DNA from: Typhlomys cinereus
Lineage: Eukaryota > Chordata > Mammalia > Rodentia > Platacanthomyidae
DNA: 64,000 bases
Assembly: GCA_023101885.1 (NCBI GenBank)
Contig: JALPQD010000101.1
Coordinates: 4,675,100 to 4,739,099, forward strand
Direction: 5' to 3'
In this document: positions 50,930 to 62,615 of the stretch, piece by piece
Layout: each line of letters begins with the position of its first letter
Position numbering within the stretch: position 1 is the first letter of the stretch
Notes under the pieces: generated by a model
Databases searched by the model: none
What the model saw: only the letters and a program-made list of their open reading frames with translations
Told to the model about the DNA's origin: nothing
Translations under genes and position numbers: made by a program

Positions 50930-51204
50930 TCTAGGAAGATGCCTCAGTGGTCAGTTACAGCATTGTTCACAGAAGTGAAAGGACCAGAGCTCAGCTCCCA
51001 GAGCTCAGCTCAATGCCCAGGTAGGTGTGGCCTGTAATTCCAGCCTCAGAAGACAGACTCTGAGAAGCCCCAGAACAAGCTGGCTACCTAGAAAAGCCCA
51101 ATAGGTGAACTTTAGGTTTAATTAGACTCAGACTCAAGAATTAAGGTAAGAGAGAGATACAGGGCCTCCAAACGCACACGCGCGCGCGCACACACACACA
51201 CACA
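50930..51204 (+). mobile_element. tRNA-headed SINE with CA/CG tail
   Basis: The head, aggaagatgcctcagtggtc, is followed by ccaggtaggtgtggcctgta and attccagcctcagaagacag, resembling B3/B4-type bodies. It ends in a (CA)n(CG)n(CA)n run at 51173-51204. Confidence 0.55.
51173..51204. repeat. (CA)n(CG)n(CA)n alternating tract
   Basis: A short CG core is embedded in CA repeats. It is the second alternating CpG-bearing tract in the window. Confidence 0.9.
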
Positions 51205-52299
51205 AACACCCCTATACACTCATTCACATGAAAATCGCAGAAGAAAACGGTCAACAGAGGAAGAAGTATCATACTCTTTTTACCACTTGACTGGATGGTA
51301 AGCCACACAGAAAATTTTCACCTGATAAACTGAGAAGAGACATAAAATAATTTTCAAACAACTGGCAAAGACAATGGACAAAGTTTTAATGAGAAGTAAC
51401 AATGAATACATTCATAAAAGGAAAGCACTAATTTTAAAAGGCACAAATTAAAAATTGTAATATACATAAAATGATAGCAACTTCTATTATTATCATGGTA
51501 GAAATTTGAATTTTCTAAGCATTTCTAAAAAGGATCAAAAGCTAACAGAGAATGTATTTACTTCATCAGAGCAATTAATTTTAAAAAGAAAGGAAGAGAG
51601 GATTGATAAATTGTACAAGCTAAATTGACCAAAGCAATATTCTCATACAATACTGCCACAACTGTAATTAAACTTTTCATTGATTTCCTGGGATTCATTA
51701 TATGGACTCATTTTGCAGCACCAGGATCTCATTAAAAGTGAATGTAATATATTCTTACATTAATAACTCTTGAAGTTATATTTTATTTGGTAATCTCACA
51801 TTCTGTCCTTTCACAAATAAACATAAAATCAATGTTGCCAATGGAGCATGGCCCATCCAACAGAGGCCCAGAGTTAGGGCACTGCAGGCCCGGGTGGGGG
51901 TATGTAGGGGTGACAAGGAGGCTGAGGAAACCCAAGGAAAAACGATGGTCTCAGTCTGCAGAGCTTGACCCATCCCTGCCCTTGAATGGATGGTCAGCCA
52001 AAGAATTCTGCGTTCTCCTTAGAGTCAGTAGCAGCCTTCACTCCGGCAGCTCTGACTAGGAAGCTGATGGAGGCCCACCTGCAACCCGAGCAGTCAAGTT
52101 CTCTGGCCCACCTGCTGAGTGACCTGAATCTGCCCAGGCTGCCTGTATCCTGGTCCCAAAACTAAGACCTGCCTCCTCCAGGGAAAAGTTCTTATTTGTG
52201 GTCCTGTATTTATTCTACGTGTGTGTATGTATGTGTGTGTCTGTGTCTGAGAGCCAACAGAATTATATAGCTTTATTGTTTCACTCCTCATTGGTATTT
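51205..52299. other. Unassigned intronic sequence
   Basis: AT-rich to about 51790, then more GC-rich. No exon recognised. Confidence 0.4.
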
Positions 52300-52588
52300 T
52301 TTTTGTGTATGTGTTTTGCATGTAGGTGTGTATATACATTTGTGGGGGAGGGGGTGTACCAGAGGACACTTGAGTTATGTGCCTGTGGAGGGCCTGAGGG
52401 AATTATCCCGAATTACTCTACATCCTTACTGCTTTGCTCTGGGGTTTCCCAGGCTCGGTCTTCCAGGGCCTAAGTGTAGCCCACTACTATATCTGCCTGG
52501 TGTTTTTTACTTGAGATCTGGTAATCTGAACTCAGGTCCTTCTGCTTGCAAGACAGAGGTTTAACCTTTAAGCCATCTCTTCAGGCAC
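52300..52588 (-). mobile_element. B2-like SINE
   Basis: Reversed family body (ccagaggacacttgagttat, gggaattatcccgaattact, ctctggggtttcccaggctc) and reversed head (gtttaacctttaagccatct). The tail is a decayed TG-rich region near 52305-52345. Confidence 0.7.
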
Positions 52589-52812
52589 TGTTTCTGTAAT
52601 TTAAAAAGAATTCTAATTTGAAAAAAATCGCAAGCACCCTGGTTTGTCTGAAAGAAAGCAGAAATATCTATGAGGGGCACATAGCAAAGAATCTCTGCTA
52701 GGAAGAGCAGCAGTCAGAAGGAAAACAGGTCCCTTAGTACTGAGGTTTGAAGGTAACCATGAACCTGAAACAGGATCCTGAGTTCCAAATGAAAATGAAC
52801 CGTCAAGATGAA

Positions 52813-53319
52813 TCAATCACATAGAACTAGGCCAGCCTAATCTCTCCCCATCCTGGAGCTCAGGGACATTTGCGGAAGAGGGGGCGGTAAGATTGTAAGA
52901 GCAAAAGGATGGGAGGAGCAACGATTTGCAAGATTCTCAACAATAGTTGGGGCCAAAGCAATCATAATGGGACTTTGCATGCCCTGCGCAATATCCAGCG
53001 CACTGTTGCCCTCATAAAGTCTAGCATCTGTTAAGGGCACCGAGACCCCTGGAGGCAAGGGATTGACAGCCATAGTAGTGATCTTATGCTTAAGGGGAAC
53101 AAGAGAAAGGGCTTATGGAAATGCCACTGGGTCCTTATACGTCATCGGAGAGGAGGACCCAGTGGAGAGTTAGGCGTACACAATAAAGGACTCTCTGGGA
53201 ATTGGGGGGGAGGCACTGGGGGAAGGGGAGGGGGAGGAGGGGGTTCGGGGGGAGGGGGGGAGGGAGGGAACTGGTAAAAAATTTTAAAATGTATAATTAA
53301 ATTTTTAATAAAAAAAAAA
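52813..53319 (+). mobile_element. 5'-truncated L1 with G-rich tract and short target duplication
   Basis: L1 3'UTR on the plus strand, aligned to the 28436 copy from its first bases (atcaatcacatagaactagg). It carries gcggtaagattgtaagagca, a long G-run region and an A tail. An 8-bp direct repeat, aagatgaa, at 52805-52812 and 53320-53327 sits exactly at both ends. Its last 50 bp differ from the 28436 and 33872 copies, so it is another subfamily. Confidence 0.85.
53204..53269 (+). repeat. G-rich tract, G-quadruplex candidate
   Basis: At least seven runs of four or more G within 66 bp on the plus strand, inside the L1 3'UTR. G-rich polypurine tracts are typical of L1 3'UTRs. Confidence 0.85.
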
Positions 53320-53327
53320 AAGATGAA

Positions 53328-55931
53328 ACTTCCAGTAAATGAAGAAAAGATCTATGCTCTTGCCTAAAAGGCTGCAAAATCACCTGCAGATAATTCAAAC
53401 TCTAAGACCCAGCGGCTGGCATAGGATCCGTGAGAATGTCTCTTACACCACAGGTTTTAAGAGAACCTTAGGGAATAATGGAGGAGGGCCCTACCTGTAT
53501 TGGGAGTAGGAAGCCGGAGCCTGGTGCATGTACATGTGCAAAGAGGGGACTTTTTCTGTCCCCACAGATCAAAGCTTTGTGGGACTTGCAGTTGGAACTG
53601 AGCTGGTATCCCTAGTTCTAGCCCAGCCCCACAGTACATTTTACAGAGAAGTTATTACCTGTTCAGAAGGTTTTTGCCTTTTCTAATATGCAACAGGCTT
53701 CCATGGGAAAGCAACTTTATTGAGCTTTCTCAAAGTCACTATGCTTAGAGAAAAACTGGTATCTGAACTGTGATGAATGTGCTTATTTCTAAGATCATCA
53801 ATTACAGATAACGATTACATTCAGAATCCCATTATCTTTCTCATAATGACCCTTTATTTTTAACAAAAGGATTATCTGAAAAGCAAAATTCTAATTAATA
53901 ATTTGGATTAACAATTCTATATAAGATTTGGTAGAAAAAAATCAAGCCTACTAGCTAAATGAAATTTTGAGATTTTCTGTAGAAAATTACCATTGTGATC
54001 TGTTAGAACTTTTATTTTCTATAGTAGAAAGCAGATGCCACAAATCTAAGATGTGTTCTCTTGAAAGTTCTTTTATGCAGAAAGTAAGAGGAGATAGCTA
54101 ATGAATTTGCATTTGGTTTTGTTCAAGTGTGTATCCAAGCAGTGTAATAGTTTTTTTTAGTAGATCTCAAAGTTCAAACCAACAGGCTTCACTCAGAGAC
54201 AGAAAGCGGCCTCTTCTGATTTGTAAATGGTGTACACTTTCCTAGATGACTGCTTTTCCAATGTACCTATCCCATCTTCCTTTCTGCCAACATCTTATCA
54301 AAGGGTTGGATTTCCAACAAGGAGGCTTCCAGATACCACAGGCCAGCAGGGTTCAGTAAACCTGCTAGTGCAGTCTCACCAGCACATACATTAAGGGGCA
54401 CATGGAATTCTCATTCTCATCATTAAATTCCTATGAAAAACCAAGTGGGGAGAGATGGTACCTCTTCTCAGCCACATTAAAGGATATCAATCAGGAGCAA
54501 CTGATTACACACCACAATCCCTTCTGGTGAAAAGATAAGACGCTTCACAGAGCTTTAAAGCAACAGCTGCAGAACTCTTAGGTAGAATTTCCTGTCTCTC
54601 CCTTAGTAGGTGGGACTTCCTACGTCTCCCTCAGCCCACACAACCCCATACACTCAGTGGCCAGGCTGGGTTGAAATTCACCAAGCATTACACCATGGCC
54701 ACCAGGGCACTTTACCAGGAAGCACTTGGTTCACATTTATACTTAGCATTCAGCAAGAAGACATTGAAGTTTTCCAAGGCTTTTATGAATATAGAAATGA
54801 GATCTGTTTATTCACTAAGCTAATGACACCATGGAGGGAGACCCTCAGATTACTCCTCATGTTGCAGTTTTCCCTGGAACCCAAGAACTTTCTGCTTTGT
54901 TGTTCCATTCTTAGCTTATTCCCTTTTTCATAAAATATTTCTTCTCAATGCATTTTCTGAACTGGATAACCAATACTTCAGACTTTTTTTCTTTGAGATC
55001 CAAAGGATAGATGCTTACAACTTCTTAATTAACAAAGGCAACTCCATAAGCCCGATTCCACTACAAATCAAGCCAAATGCACAAAACTCAAGCCAGACAA
55101 GTGGCAATATAGTTTCCAAGATGACTTGGCAAGGAGGAATTGTTTTTGAGAAGCTTTCACTGAAACTGTGAAGCCTATTTCCCTTTCTTATAAAAATTCT
55201 AAGAGTGCCTGTTCATAGAGCAGATTTACAAGATAGATGTCTAATTTAATAAAGAGTTGTTTTCAACCTGATTTTGACAGTAGGTCGTATTTATCTACAT
55301 TTGATTACTTTGCACAAAACATTTAACAGATCAGGACAATGAACGCACTCAGGTGTTCTTCATATCTGAACCTAACAGATACATATGTTAATGTTTCATT
55401 ACTTGGTCACTGAGAATTGTCACTTACTCTTAGGAATGAAGCAGCTGTACAGTACTGTGGATATGTCAGCATTCAACAAAAAGAGTCTTAGAAATTCTGC
55501 CGACTAAACTGACACTGAAAGACTCCCCTTACCAGTATAGCTATCCTTTCAAGTAAAACTAGAAATCAGCAGTTGCTTGCCAAACCTGACAGCGATTCGT
55601 TCATCGGTAGGTAATGTTGATGTTCACTACTTAGCTGAAACAGAAAGAACACTCTTAGCTGGAAACTGCATCATTTCCAACAAAGTCTGTGAGGATGGAG
55701 ATGCTCAAGGAGCCCAGTATCCACTGACTCGAAGAGAAACAACAGGGCATCTTTGGCCCTGCACAATTAGTGAGTACAAAATGAAGGGGCAGACACAGTG
55801 ACAGCAAGAAAACAAAAGAGTGACTAGGGAACATACAGAGTCTTCAGTTGTTCTCAAGCACCTTTACTACTGGAGTGCAATAAAACCCAGCCTTGGACCA
55901 CCTAACAGCATTTCACACAAAAACAGATACT
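53328..55931. other. Unique intronic sequence
   Basis: No repeat family or exon recognised. Confidence 0.45.
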
Positions 55932-56195
55932 GGGGCTGGGGAGATGGCTCAGGGGTTGAACCTCTGCCTCACAAGCAGAAGGACCTGGATTTTGAACCAA
56001 ATTTCCACATAAAAACGCCAGGCAGAAATGGTGACCTGCACTTTTGCCCTGGAAGGTAGAGTCTGGGAAACTCCAGAGCAAATCAATAAGGAAGTAGACT
56101 AATCCAAGATGATTCCCAAAGTCACCCTTGGGCTTCCACAGGCACTCACAATCAAGTGCCCTTTTCTACATACACATACACACCTGTAAAAAACC
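55932..56195 (+). mobile_element. B2-like SINE, full length
   Basis: Starts ggggctggggagatggctca, then the B-box-like ggacctggattttgaacc and the full family body (aaaacgccaggcagaaatgg, gattcccaaagtcacccttg), with a decayed CA tail. Confidence 0.8.
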
Positions 56196-56849
56196 TGGAT
56201 CACATACAATATGCAATGGTGGTCCTATAGGAGGTTATCTCCCATTGACAGTGTGTAATTAACACCCTACTATGTCGACAAAACAAAATCACCTACTAGC
56301 TCATTTCTCAAAATGGCACCATGCCTAAGTAGTATTATTACTGCACAGATTGTTAGTCATTAAAAAGACTATGGCAAGACTGCAAGACTCCACAAATGGT
56401 GGCTGTGGTCTTCCATACCTTTGCTCTTCTACTGAGCTACCGTACCTTGGGTGGCCCTCACTTATGTTCAAGGTACTAGACTAGCCAAGGGAAGAGTGAC
56501 CGTCAGCAGACAGGTAAGTTCCTACTCTCCTGAGGCTCCACCTTGGTGAACAGTCTGACAAGTCATCACTGCATTCACACCAACATACAGTAATGGGGTT
56601 TCAGGAGGAGGCGGTGAAGCCAAGAACTCTATGAAGAACATTGTAGGCTAACAGAGGGAAGAAGGCGAGGTATGAGTAGTTCACACAGATGGCAAGGCAA
56701 GCACAGCGCAGCACACCACAGCGCAGCGCAGCGCAGCGCAGCCCCGGGGGCCAGCCTCTCCACCTGACGACTGAAGACCTCTCTCAAATGGTAAAGATGG
56801 ACAAGAACTCACTGATACACAATAGCATTTCTCTTTCTTTTTAAAACTG
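56196..56849. other. Unassigned intronic sequence
   Basis: Nothing recognised apart from the (GCGCA)n run at 56717-56742. Confidence 0.4.
56717..56742. repeat. (GCGCA)n pentanucleotide repeat
   Basis: Four perfect units (56721-56740) with partial units on both sides and a looser cagc-rich lead from 56698. It is CpG-rich compared with its surroundings. Confidence 0.85.
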
Positions 56850-57185
56850 TATGTATGGGGGTGTTATGTGTATGTGGGGGGATCTTGTTTGCATGTAAGT
56901 ACAGGTGTATATGAGGGTATACATGTATGTACGTGTCTGTGAGTATGAAGGTCTAAGCTTGATAGCAGGAATCATCTGTCATTGTTCTTCCACCTTTATT
57001 CCTTTGAGGCTGGGTTTCTAAGGAAATCCACAGCTCACCACAAATAGGGCTAGTTTAAGGATTCCTTGGGGTTTCACCTTCTATGGGTGATTATAGGTCA
57101 ACTTCGCACCCACCCAGCATTTTACTGGGATTTAGAGATCCTATGTGGCAAGTGCTTTTAATCAATGATCCATCTCCCCAGTTAT
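56850..57185 (-). mobile_element. B4-like SINE, degenerate
   Basis: A TG-rich decayed tail is followed by gaatcatctgtcattgttct, ggctgggtttctaaggaaat and a reversed head (tcaatgatccatctccccag). Boundaries are approximate. Confidence 0.45.
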
Positions 57186-57634
57186 CTCTTTCCATTCTTA
57201 ACAGCCCCAAATTCACATTAGTCATTCTTACTGAAACAATCTTACAACATTCTGTTAACATTTACTTAAAGTGTTTCATTCCTTATCTTAATGAGATGGT
57301 ACCTTGCTTTACTTTGAACTGAAAACCAAACCCAGAAATGATAACTATATACCCAAGGAGGTCTAGGTGTAAGAACTTCAGACAGTCTCCTCCATCCACA
57401 AAAGGGTGACCCATTTGGATATGTAGAATCTAAGAGGTGCCCTGATGATGGGGAGGGGATGGGACACATAGGCAGAGGGGATCAAAGGCAGAGACTGTGA
57501 GAATTTGATAAGAGGGAAGGTATGCAGCTCTTACTGGATAGATCAGACCTTTATCATGTGAAATGAGAAACAAGGGAGGATGCTGGGGGAAAGAGGGTTC
57601 AGGAGAGAGGGTGCTCAGGACTCCCCACATAAGA
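57186..57634. other. Unassigned intronic sequence
   Basis: Purine-rich text near 57440-57630 could be decayed L1, but no diagnostic block was found. Confidence 0.35.
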
Positions 57635-57755
57635 AGGTGCTCCTCAAAGTGTTACAAGCACCATCTGTATCAGACTCGTAGGTCCTATCTCAGGCACAGA
57701 ATGAAGGAATTTGGGAAGGAGATGCCCAGAAATTTGTATTAAAACAAGAGCCCAA
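57635..57755 (+). mobile_element. MER20-like hAT-Charlie fossil
   Basis: gtgctcctcaaagtgttaca, caccatctgtatcag, and cccagaaatttgtattaaaa resemble MER20-type elements (tcctcaaagtgtgg at the start, aatctgtgttttaa near the end). Confidence 0.5.
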
Positions 57756-58659
57756 GTAGCGGTGTATGGGAGCGGAAAGCCACCAGAGTACTAATTAGGC
57801 CGAACTTGAGCTATCTCGGCTTTTACAAGGTTGGCTGTAGAAGCCGTGCCACCTGTGACAACCTTTACTTGCAGGAGGCAGCCATGCGTGAGGACCCGGC
57901 CAGACAGCTGTAAGACAGTCCCCTTCTGGTAGGCCTCTGCCTTTCCACACTGGCCCCCTTCCTTCTTTCTGCCTAAAACACAGTGTGATGGTGCAAGTAT
58001 GGAAGACATCCTGCGGTCTTAGGGAATGATGCCACAAACTCACACGAGGGAAAAAAGCACAAGGTATCCTGGCAACATCTTCAAACACTAACTAGCTCTG
58101 GACTCCTTGATGCATGAGAAAAAATAAACTCACTACTTCTGCTAACATGCAGCTGCATCCGTTCTTGATTCACATTTATTTTTTTTTCTTGAAAGTTACT
58201 AGTACTGTTTGAAGGTGACTTCCCTCCTCAGCAGAAACTTACTTTTACCTTTCCCTAACTCTATCACAGTATCTTCCACTCAATCATCAATTCAATCACT
58301 AAGAAACTGAATTTAAAACAAATAAATACAAATTAAGAATTACATCATCAGAAGGTAGAGCAACCTGGGTAAATACAGTTTTTGTGTAGGACAAAATAAA
58401 CTAAAGTGACAGAAAAAAAAATGAAAATTGCAGGAAAACTGGTTCAGATACAGAGAGTTTCAGGCGGTACATGTCAGATACAGGACAGATAAGACTCTAG
58501 ACTGTTTCTAAGACAGCTCATTACTTGCATCATTTGAGAGGTGACATGCATATGTATAGCTGGGGGTGCTGAATTGGATGATACTGACCGTGCCCGCTAT
58601 TCCTTCCTGCTGAATCACAAAGGCTGACCACGGATGAAGTGGACAAATGCCACAAAAAG
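57756..58659. other. Unassigned intronic sequence
   Basis: No element or exon recognised. Overlapping 72- and 97-codon minus-strand frames near 57800-58080 show no motif. Confidence 0.4.
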
Positions 58660-59255
58660 TTTCTTTGCTAACTAAGAAGCTTCTTTTTGCAAAGGAAGGT
58701 GTTTCATACAGGCACTCACAACAGGGCCAAGGTGCAGAGAATAAGACCATGGAGTACTCAGCCCTGCACAGGTTATCTAAACCATTCCCGCCCCAAAGCT
58801 CAAGAACCATAGCAGAAGAGGGGGCAGTAAGAGTATAAGAGCCACAGGATGAGGAGGAGTATCTTCTGAATAGACAGGGTTGCTGCACCCCGGAACTCAC
58901 TGTTCTATTTACTTCCGCTAGAACTGTACAAGATTTGTGCTGTGACATTTCACACAGAAGAGGGAAGACCTATGAGGCACTCCACCTCCCTGAGTGGCTA
59001 CTGAGAGTTAATGCCAACTGAGAGAGGGAGCTACTTTCCCCAGTGGTGTTATCACTGAAGTCCCTCCCATATCCCATCAAGTGCTCAGGCACATGCCATA
59101 ACAGGCAACCCTGAGGAAACTCAGCAGGCCACACACACCAAGGGATGAAAGTATGAGGGAGACTAGTTAGGAAGAAGGTTGTCAATGGGAGGAGGATGGT
59201 GAAAAGGACATAAATCCACTGTATTCACCCATGAAGCTGTCATTGAATAAGCAGA
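58660..59255 (+). mobile_element. L1 3'UTR, Lx-like
   Basis: Landmarks in rodent Lx order: aagaccatggagtactcagc, agaagagggggcagtaagag, tataagagccacaggatgag, a gtggctactgagagttaatg segment, ctgagagagggagctacttt and gggaggaggatggtgaaaag. Strong divergence points to an old insertion. No poly-A tail is preserved. Confidence 0.65.
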
Positions 59256-59639
59256 GAGTAAAGCCTCCTTGCTGTCAGTCCAGCAAGTGTTTAGAGAAGG
59301 CAGCATCGCAGCCCGGAGGAAGGGTGCGAGAAGTCACACGGGAAAGAAAGCAGGGCACTAGCAGAACGTCATTCTCTAGGACAAGGCAGACACAGCTTCC
59401 GAGTGCCCTTTTCCAGGGCAGCGGACTGCCATAGACATTCTATGTCCAAAGTGAAGGAAGCAGGACACCGGCTCTGTGCTGTCACAAACTTCATGAAAAT
59501 GTGTTTCTGAGAAAAAATACCCTCCCTGGAACTCAGGTGCCATTAGGCCACAGGATCATTATGTTATGCCGAGTAAGCCTTGGCCTCCATTCCTCTAACT
59601 GTATGTGAGAACCTTGGAGCACCACCAAGCAGAATGAGA
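59256..59639. other. Unassigned intronic sequence
   Basis: Nothing recognised. Confidence 0.4.
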
Positions 59640-60010
59640 AAAAGCAAACATGGAGTTCATACAGTCATTAATAGGCACCTACTATATGCCAGGCTTACTA
59701 CATGCCAGGCACTGCTGCAGACACAAAAAACATACCAGTACACAGACCTTGGCCCCATGGGGTTTATATTCACTTGGGAGCATACTAGAATCTTCTCTTC
59801 ATCCAGGAATACATGACCATGAGGAGAGATCAAACAAGCCAATACAAGAAACATAAAAAAATTTTATCATACAAAAGAAAAAAGGGTATAAAAAGAGTAG
59901 TTAGTTGTATTTTAAAAGAAAAATGTATCACCTAACCATAGCACTCTAAGGTCTTCATAAAGTCAGATCCATGAGGGCAGGACTGTGCTCATAGACTAAA
60001 CCTCATTCTG
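59640..60010 (+). mobile_element. L2/MIR-class ancient repeat fragments
   Basis: caccta ctatatgccagg followed by catgccaggcactgctgcag matches the well-known tactatgtgccaggcactg segment of mammal-wide repeats, and ccatgagggcaggactgtgc near 59970 fits another such block. The atgccaggc word is locally duplicated at about 59686-59710. Confidence 0.45.
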
Positions 60011-60081
60011 ACTGGCTAGGAAAAGTAAATGCTCTACACTACAAAAAGATAGGCAAGCCAGTCAAGAAAAGGGTGAACAGA

Positions 60082-60251
60082 GGCAGATGAGATGGTTCAG
60101 CAATTAAAGATACCTGCATGCAAATCTGGCAACTTGAGTTCCGCAACAGCCCACCTGGTGGAAGGAAAACCTGACTTCAGAAAACTGTTCCCTCTCCTTT
60201 CATATGCGGTCTGTGTGTCTGTCTGTCTGTCTCTCTCTCTCTCGGTCTGTG

Positions 60252-60313
<62 letters not shown>

Positions 60314-60345
60314 GCGCACACACACACACACACACACACAATATT
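60082..60345 (+). mobile_element. B2-like SINE, short form, with compound tail
   Basis: Head gcagatgagatggttcagca and B-box region caacttgagttccgcaac, then cccacctggtggaaggaaaa as in the 8621 and 45660 copies. It ends in a long CTGT/CT/CA repeat. Confidence 0.65.
60207..60340. repeat. Compound (CTGT)n(CT)n(CA)n repeat with 36-bp duplication
   Basis: A block running from cggtctgtgtgtctgtctg to a CT run is repeated at a 36-bp offset (60207 and 60243), then extends into (CT)n and an interrupted (CA)n with cgcg. The duplication is a unit-level event on top of dinucleotide slippage. Confidence 0.9.
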
Positions 60346-60939
60346 AAAAGGAAAATGCTAAGACCAAAGCAGAGTCCTCAAAATCTAGGAAGGCAATGGA
60401 AGGAAGGCATGAGCCGCCACTCAGCCCCAGCCATAATGTATCTTAGAGGACTTTGCCCACTCAAGTGAGGAATTACAGGCAAGTGGGCAGAAGGTCCCAA
60501 GATAAAACTCACAGAAAATGCAAGCCACCAACAGAAGAACAAAGAGAGAGATAGTCTGGTCATTATTTGATTGTAGTCTTAAAAAACTCCAGAAATAAAA
60601 GAAAAGAAATAATTTAAAAATAGCCAGACCCGAATTAATTTTTTAGTAAATGAACTGATCTACTTAAAGAAAACCAGAAAACTGAAAAGGCACACACACA
60701 CACAAAAAAAGAATCAGATACGTGATAATGATACAGTATAGTAAAGATCATTCATATAATATAGTAAACTCAATTCATCCCCAAATTAAACTACAGACAT
60801 AAGAAAATTCTGGTTAAGATAATCAGAATTTGAGGGCAAAAATAGGGAAGAAAATTATTCCATGGATAATGCTCCAAAATTTTAAATTTATAAACAGGAT
60901 ACTCAAACTCTGGTAAATGACAGTCATTCTGGTAACGTG
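60346..60939. other. Unassigned A-rich intronic sequence
   Basis: May include decayed 5' parts of the following L1 relic. Nothing diagnostic. Confidence 0.4.
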
Positions 60940-61700
60940 TCCACCTTGAACCATTTACTTAAAAAGTTTAATGTGAAATATAAGAATCATAAAACTGTAA
61001 AACTACCAAGGAAATACACGTTTATAAAATTTTCATATGGAAAAGCTGAAGCATGATACAAACCCTAAAAACCTCAAAGAAAATGAACATTTAGTTACTG
61101 CTAAATTAACATTACAAAATATACAAATTAACATTACAAAAATGGGCAAATAAAAAGCAAAAAGAGATATTTACAGTAGATACCTGTGTGTCTGTGTGTG
61201 TGTGTGTGAATCAGAATTTACTCTGACACATGAAGAATCCTTACAAATAATAAAGATGAATTGAGCTTATAGAAGAGAAAGTTGGGAGACAATAGACCAT
61301 ATACAAGGAAATACAAATCATTAATAAACATATACAATAATCAGCAGTTTCAAATATAAAGTTTAAAATTTAAGGGCCAATTTTTACACATGAAGTCAAG
61401 CTGTTCAACAAACTGCCCCATTACCCAGCACTGACTGGTGAGGCTGGGGAGCAGGCCGATCTGGTGATCTGGAAATCTTCTGGAGGGCAGTCTGCCAAGG
61501 AAAATCAAGAGCTCTGAAAGTGCGCATACCCCTCAGCACTACCACATACCTGCATGCATCTACCCTGAGAAATCACCGATTAAATCCAAAGATATTCAAC
61601 CCAGAATTATTGCAAGAACAAGAAAATGAAAACCACCTAAGTAGAGATAATGAAGTGTGGTCTACCTAAGCAATGGCAGGCTGCATGCTTTAGCTCACAA
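60940..61700 (+). mobile_element. Old L1 3' relic
   Basis: Landmarks in L1 order: acaaaaatgggcaaataaaa, gaaatacaaatcattaataa, actgactggtgaggctgggg, tctggagggcagtctgccaa, aatgaaaaccacctaa. A TG run near 61186-61208 interrupts it. It is a highly diverged mammalian L1 with no intact frame. Confidence 0.65.
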
Positions 61701-62254
61701 AAAACAAAGCCAGAGGGAGGTAAGTGCAGGTAACGGGGTGGCTGAACATGATCAACGCACACACATATGAAATGTAGCAATAAAAGCTGTTCTTTTGTAC
61801 AATATATGCCAAAAAATAATAAAACCAACAAAAAGTTGTATTTTGTGGATCTAACTTTCAGAAAGAAATATGGATATGTACAAAGATATATGAACAATAA
61901 CATTAAATGGCCACTAATAAGAAATGGCTCAACAGGAACAATATATACACACAGAGAATATTATCTATTTTAGAAGGTGAATTTAATTGTTACAACCTTT
62001 GACACACAAAAAAATAACTGTAGATTAAATTCCACAAACTAATAACACCAAAATCTACAAAAGGCTTATTATTTTGACATGGTAAAATAATGAGAACATT
62101 TCAATATTTTCTCTTTTTTTAAACCTGTTTTCTTCCTAAAACACTAAATAATTATAGGTTGTAAAGTATTTCAATAAGATTTAGCAAGTATTATTAAAGT
62201 AACTAGCTCAAAAATGTCAATTTCAAGAAAGCATAACTGAGAAGAGAATTTCTA
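61701..62254. other. AT-rich intronic sequence
   Basis: Possibly continues the old L1 relic. No diagnostic motif. Confidence 0.4.
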
Positions 62255-62615
62255 TGGACACGTGGTACACCAGTTAGTCTCGCTGGCATCTTGACACTTA
62301 TGAGGTAGGCTTGATTAGTTAAGTCAGGCTTCGGGGTGAGCCTGTAGGAGGTCAGCTACACTGCATTACTGATATGGGTGGGACCATTCCCTGGGCAGGA
62401 GATGAAGGTGGGGAGTCAGCAAGCTGGAAACCCCCTCTGCCCTCGACTTATGGATATGGTGTGGACAGTTTTCTCAGCTCCTACTGGCCTGACTTCTCCT
62501 GCCCCAGTGGGCTGTAATCTGGAATCTTGAGTATGAATAAAAATCCTTGCATTCCCTAAGATGTCTGGGTTTGCATGCATTGTATCAACCAAGTTATGAA
62601 GTAAAGACCCACAAG
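62255..62615 (+). mobile_element. URR1-like hAT-Charlie element
   Basis: Blocks in order: ctggcatcttgacacttatg, ggtgggaccattccctgggc, acttatggatatggtgtgga, ccccagtgggctgtaatctg, then gagtatgaataaaaatcctt. They resemble the rodent URR1 layout ending in agctgaaataaaccctttc. Both terminal repeats are too worn to confirm. Confidence 0.5.

Noticed and set aside
53528..53570. Pyrimidine tract ending in ccccacag on the plus strand
   Set aside because: Looks like a splice acceptor but has no downstream coding frame and is antisense to COX10.
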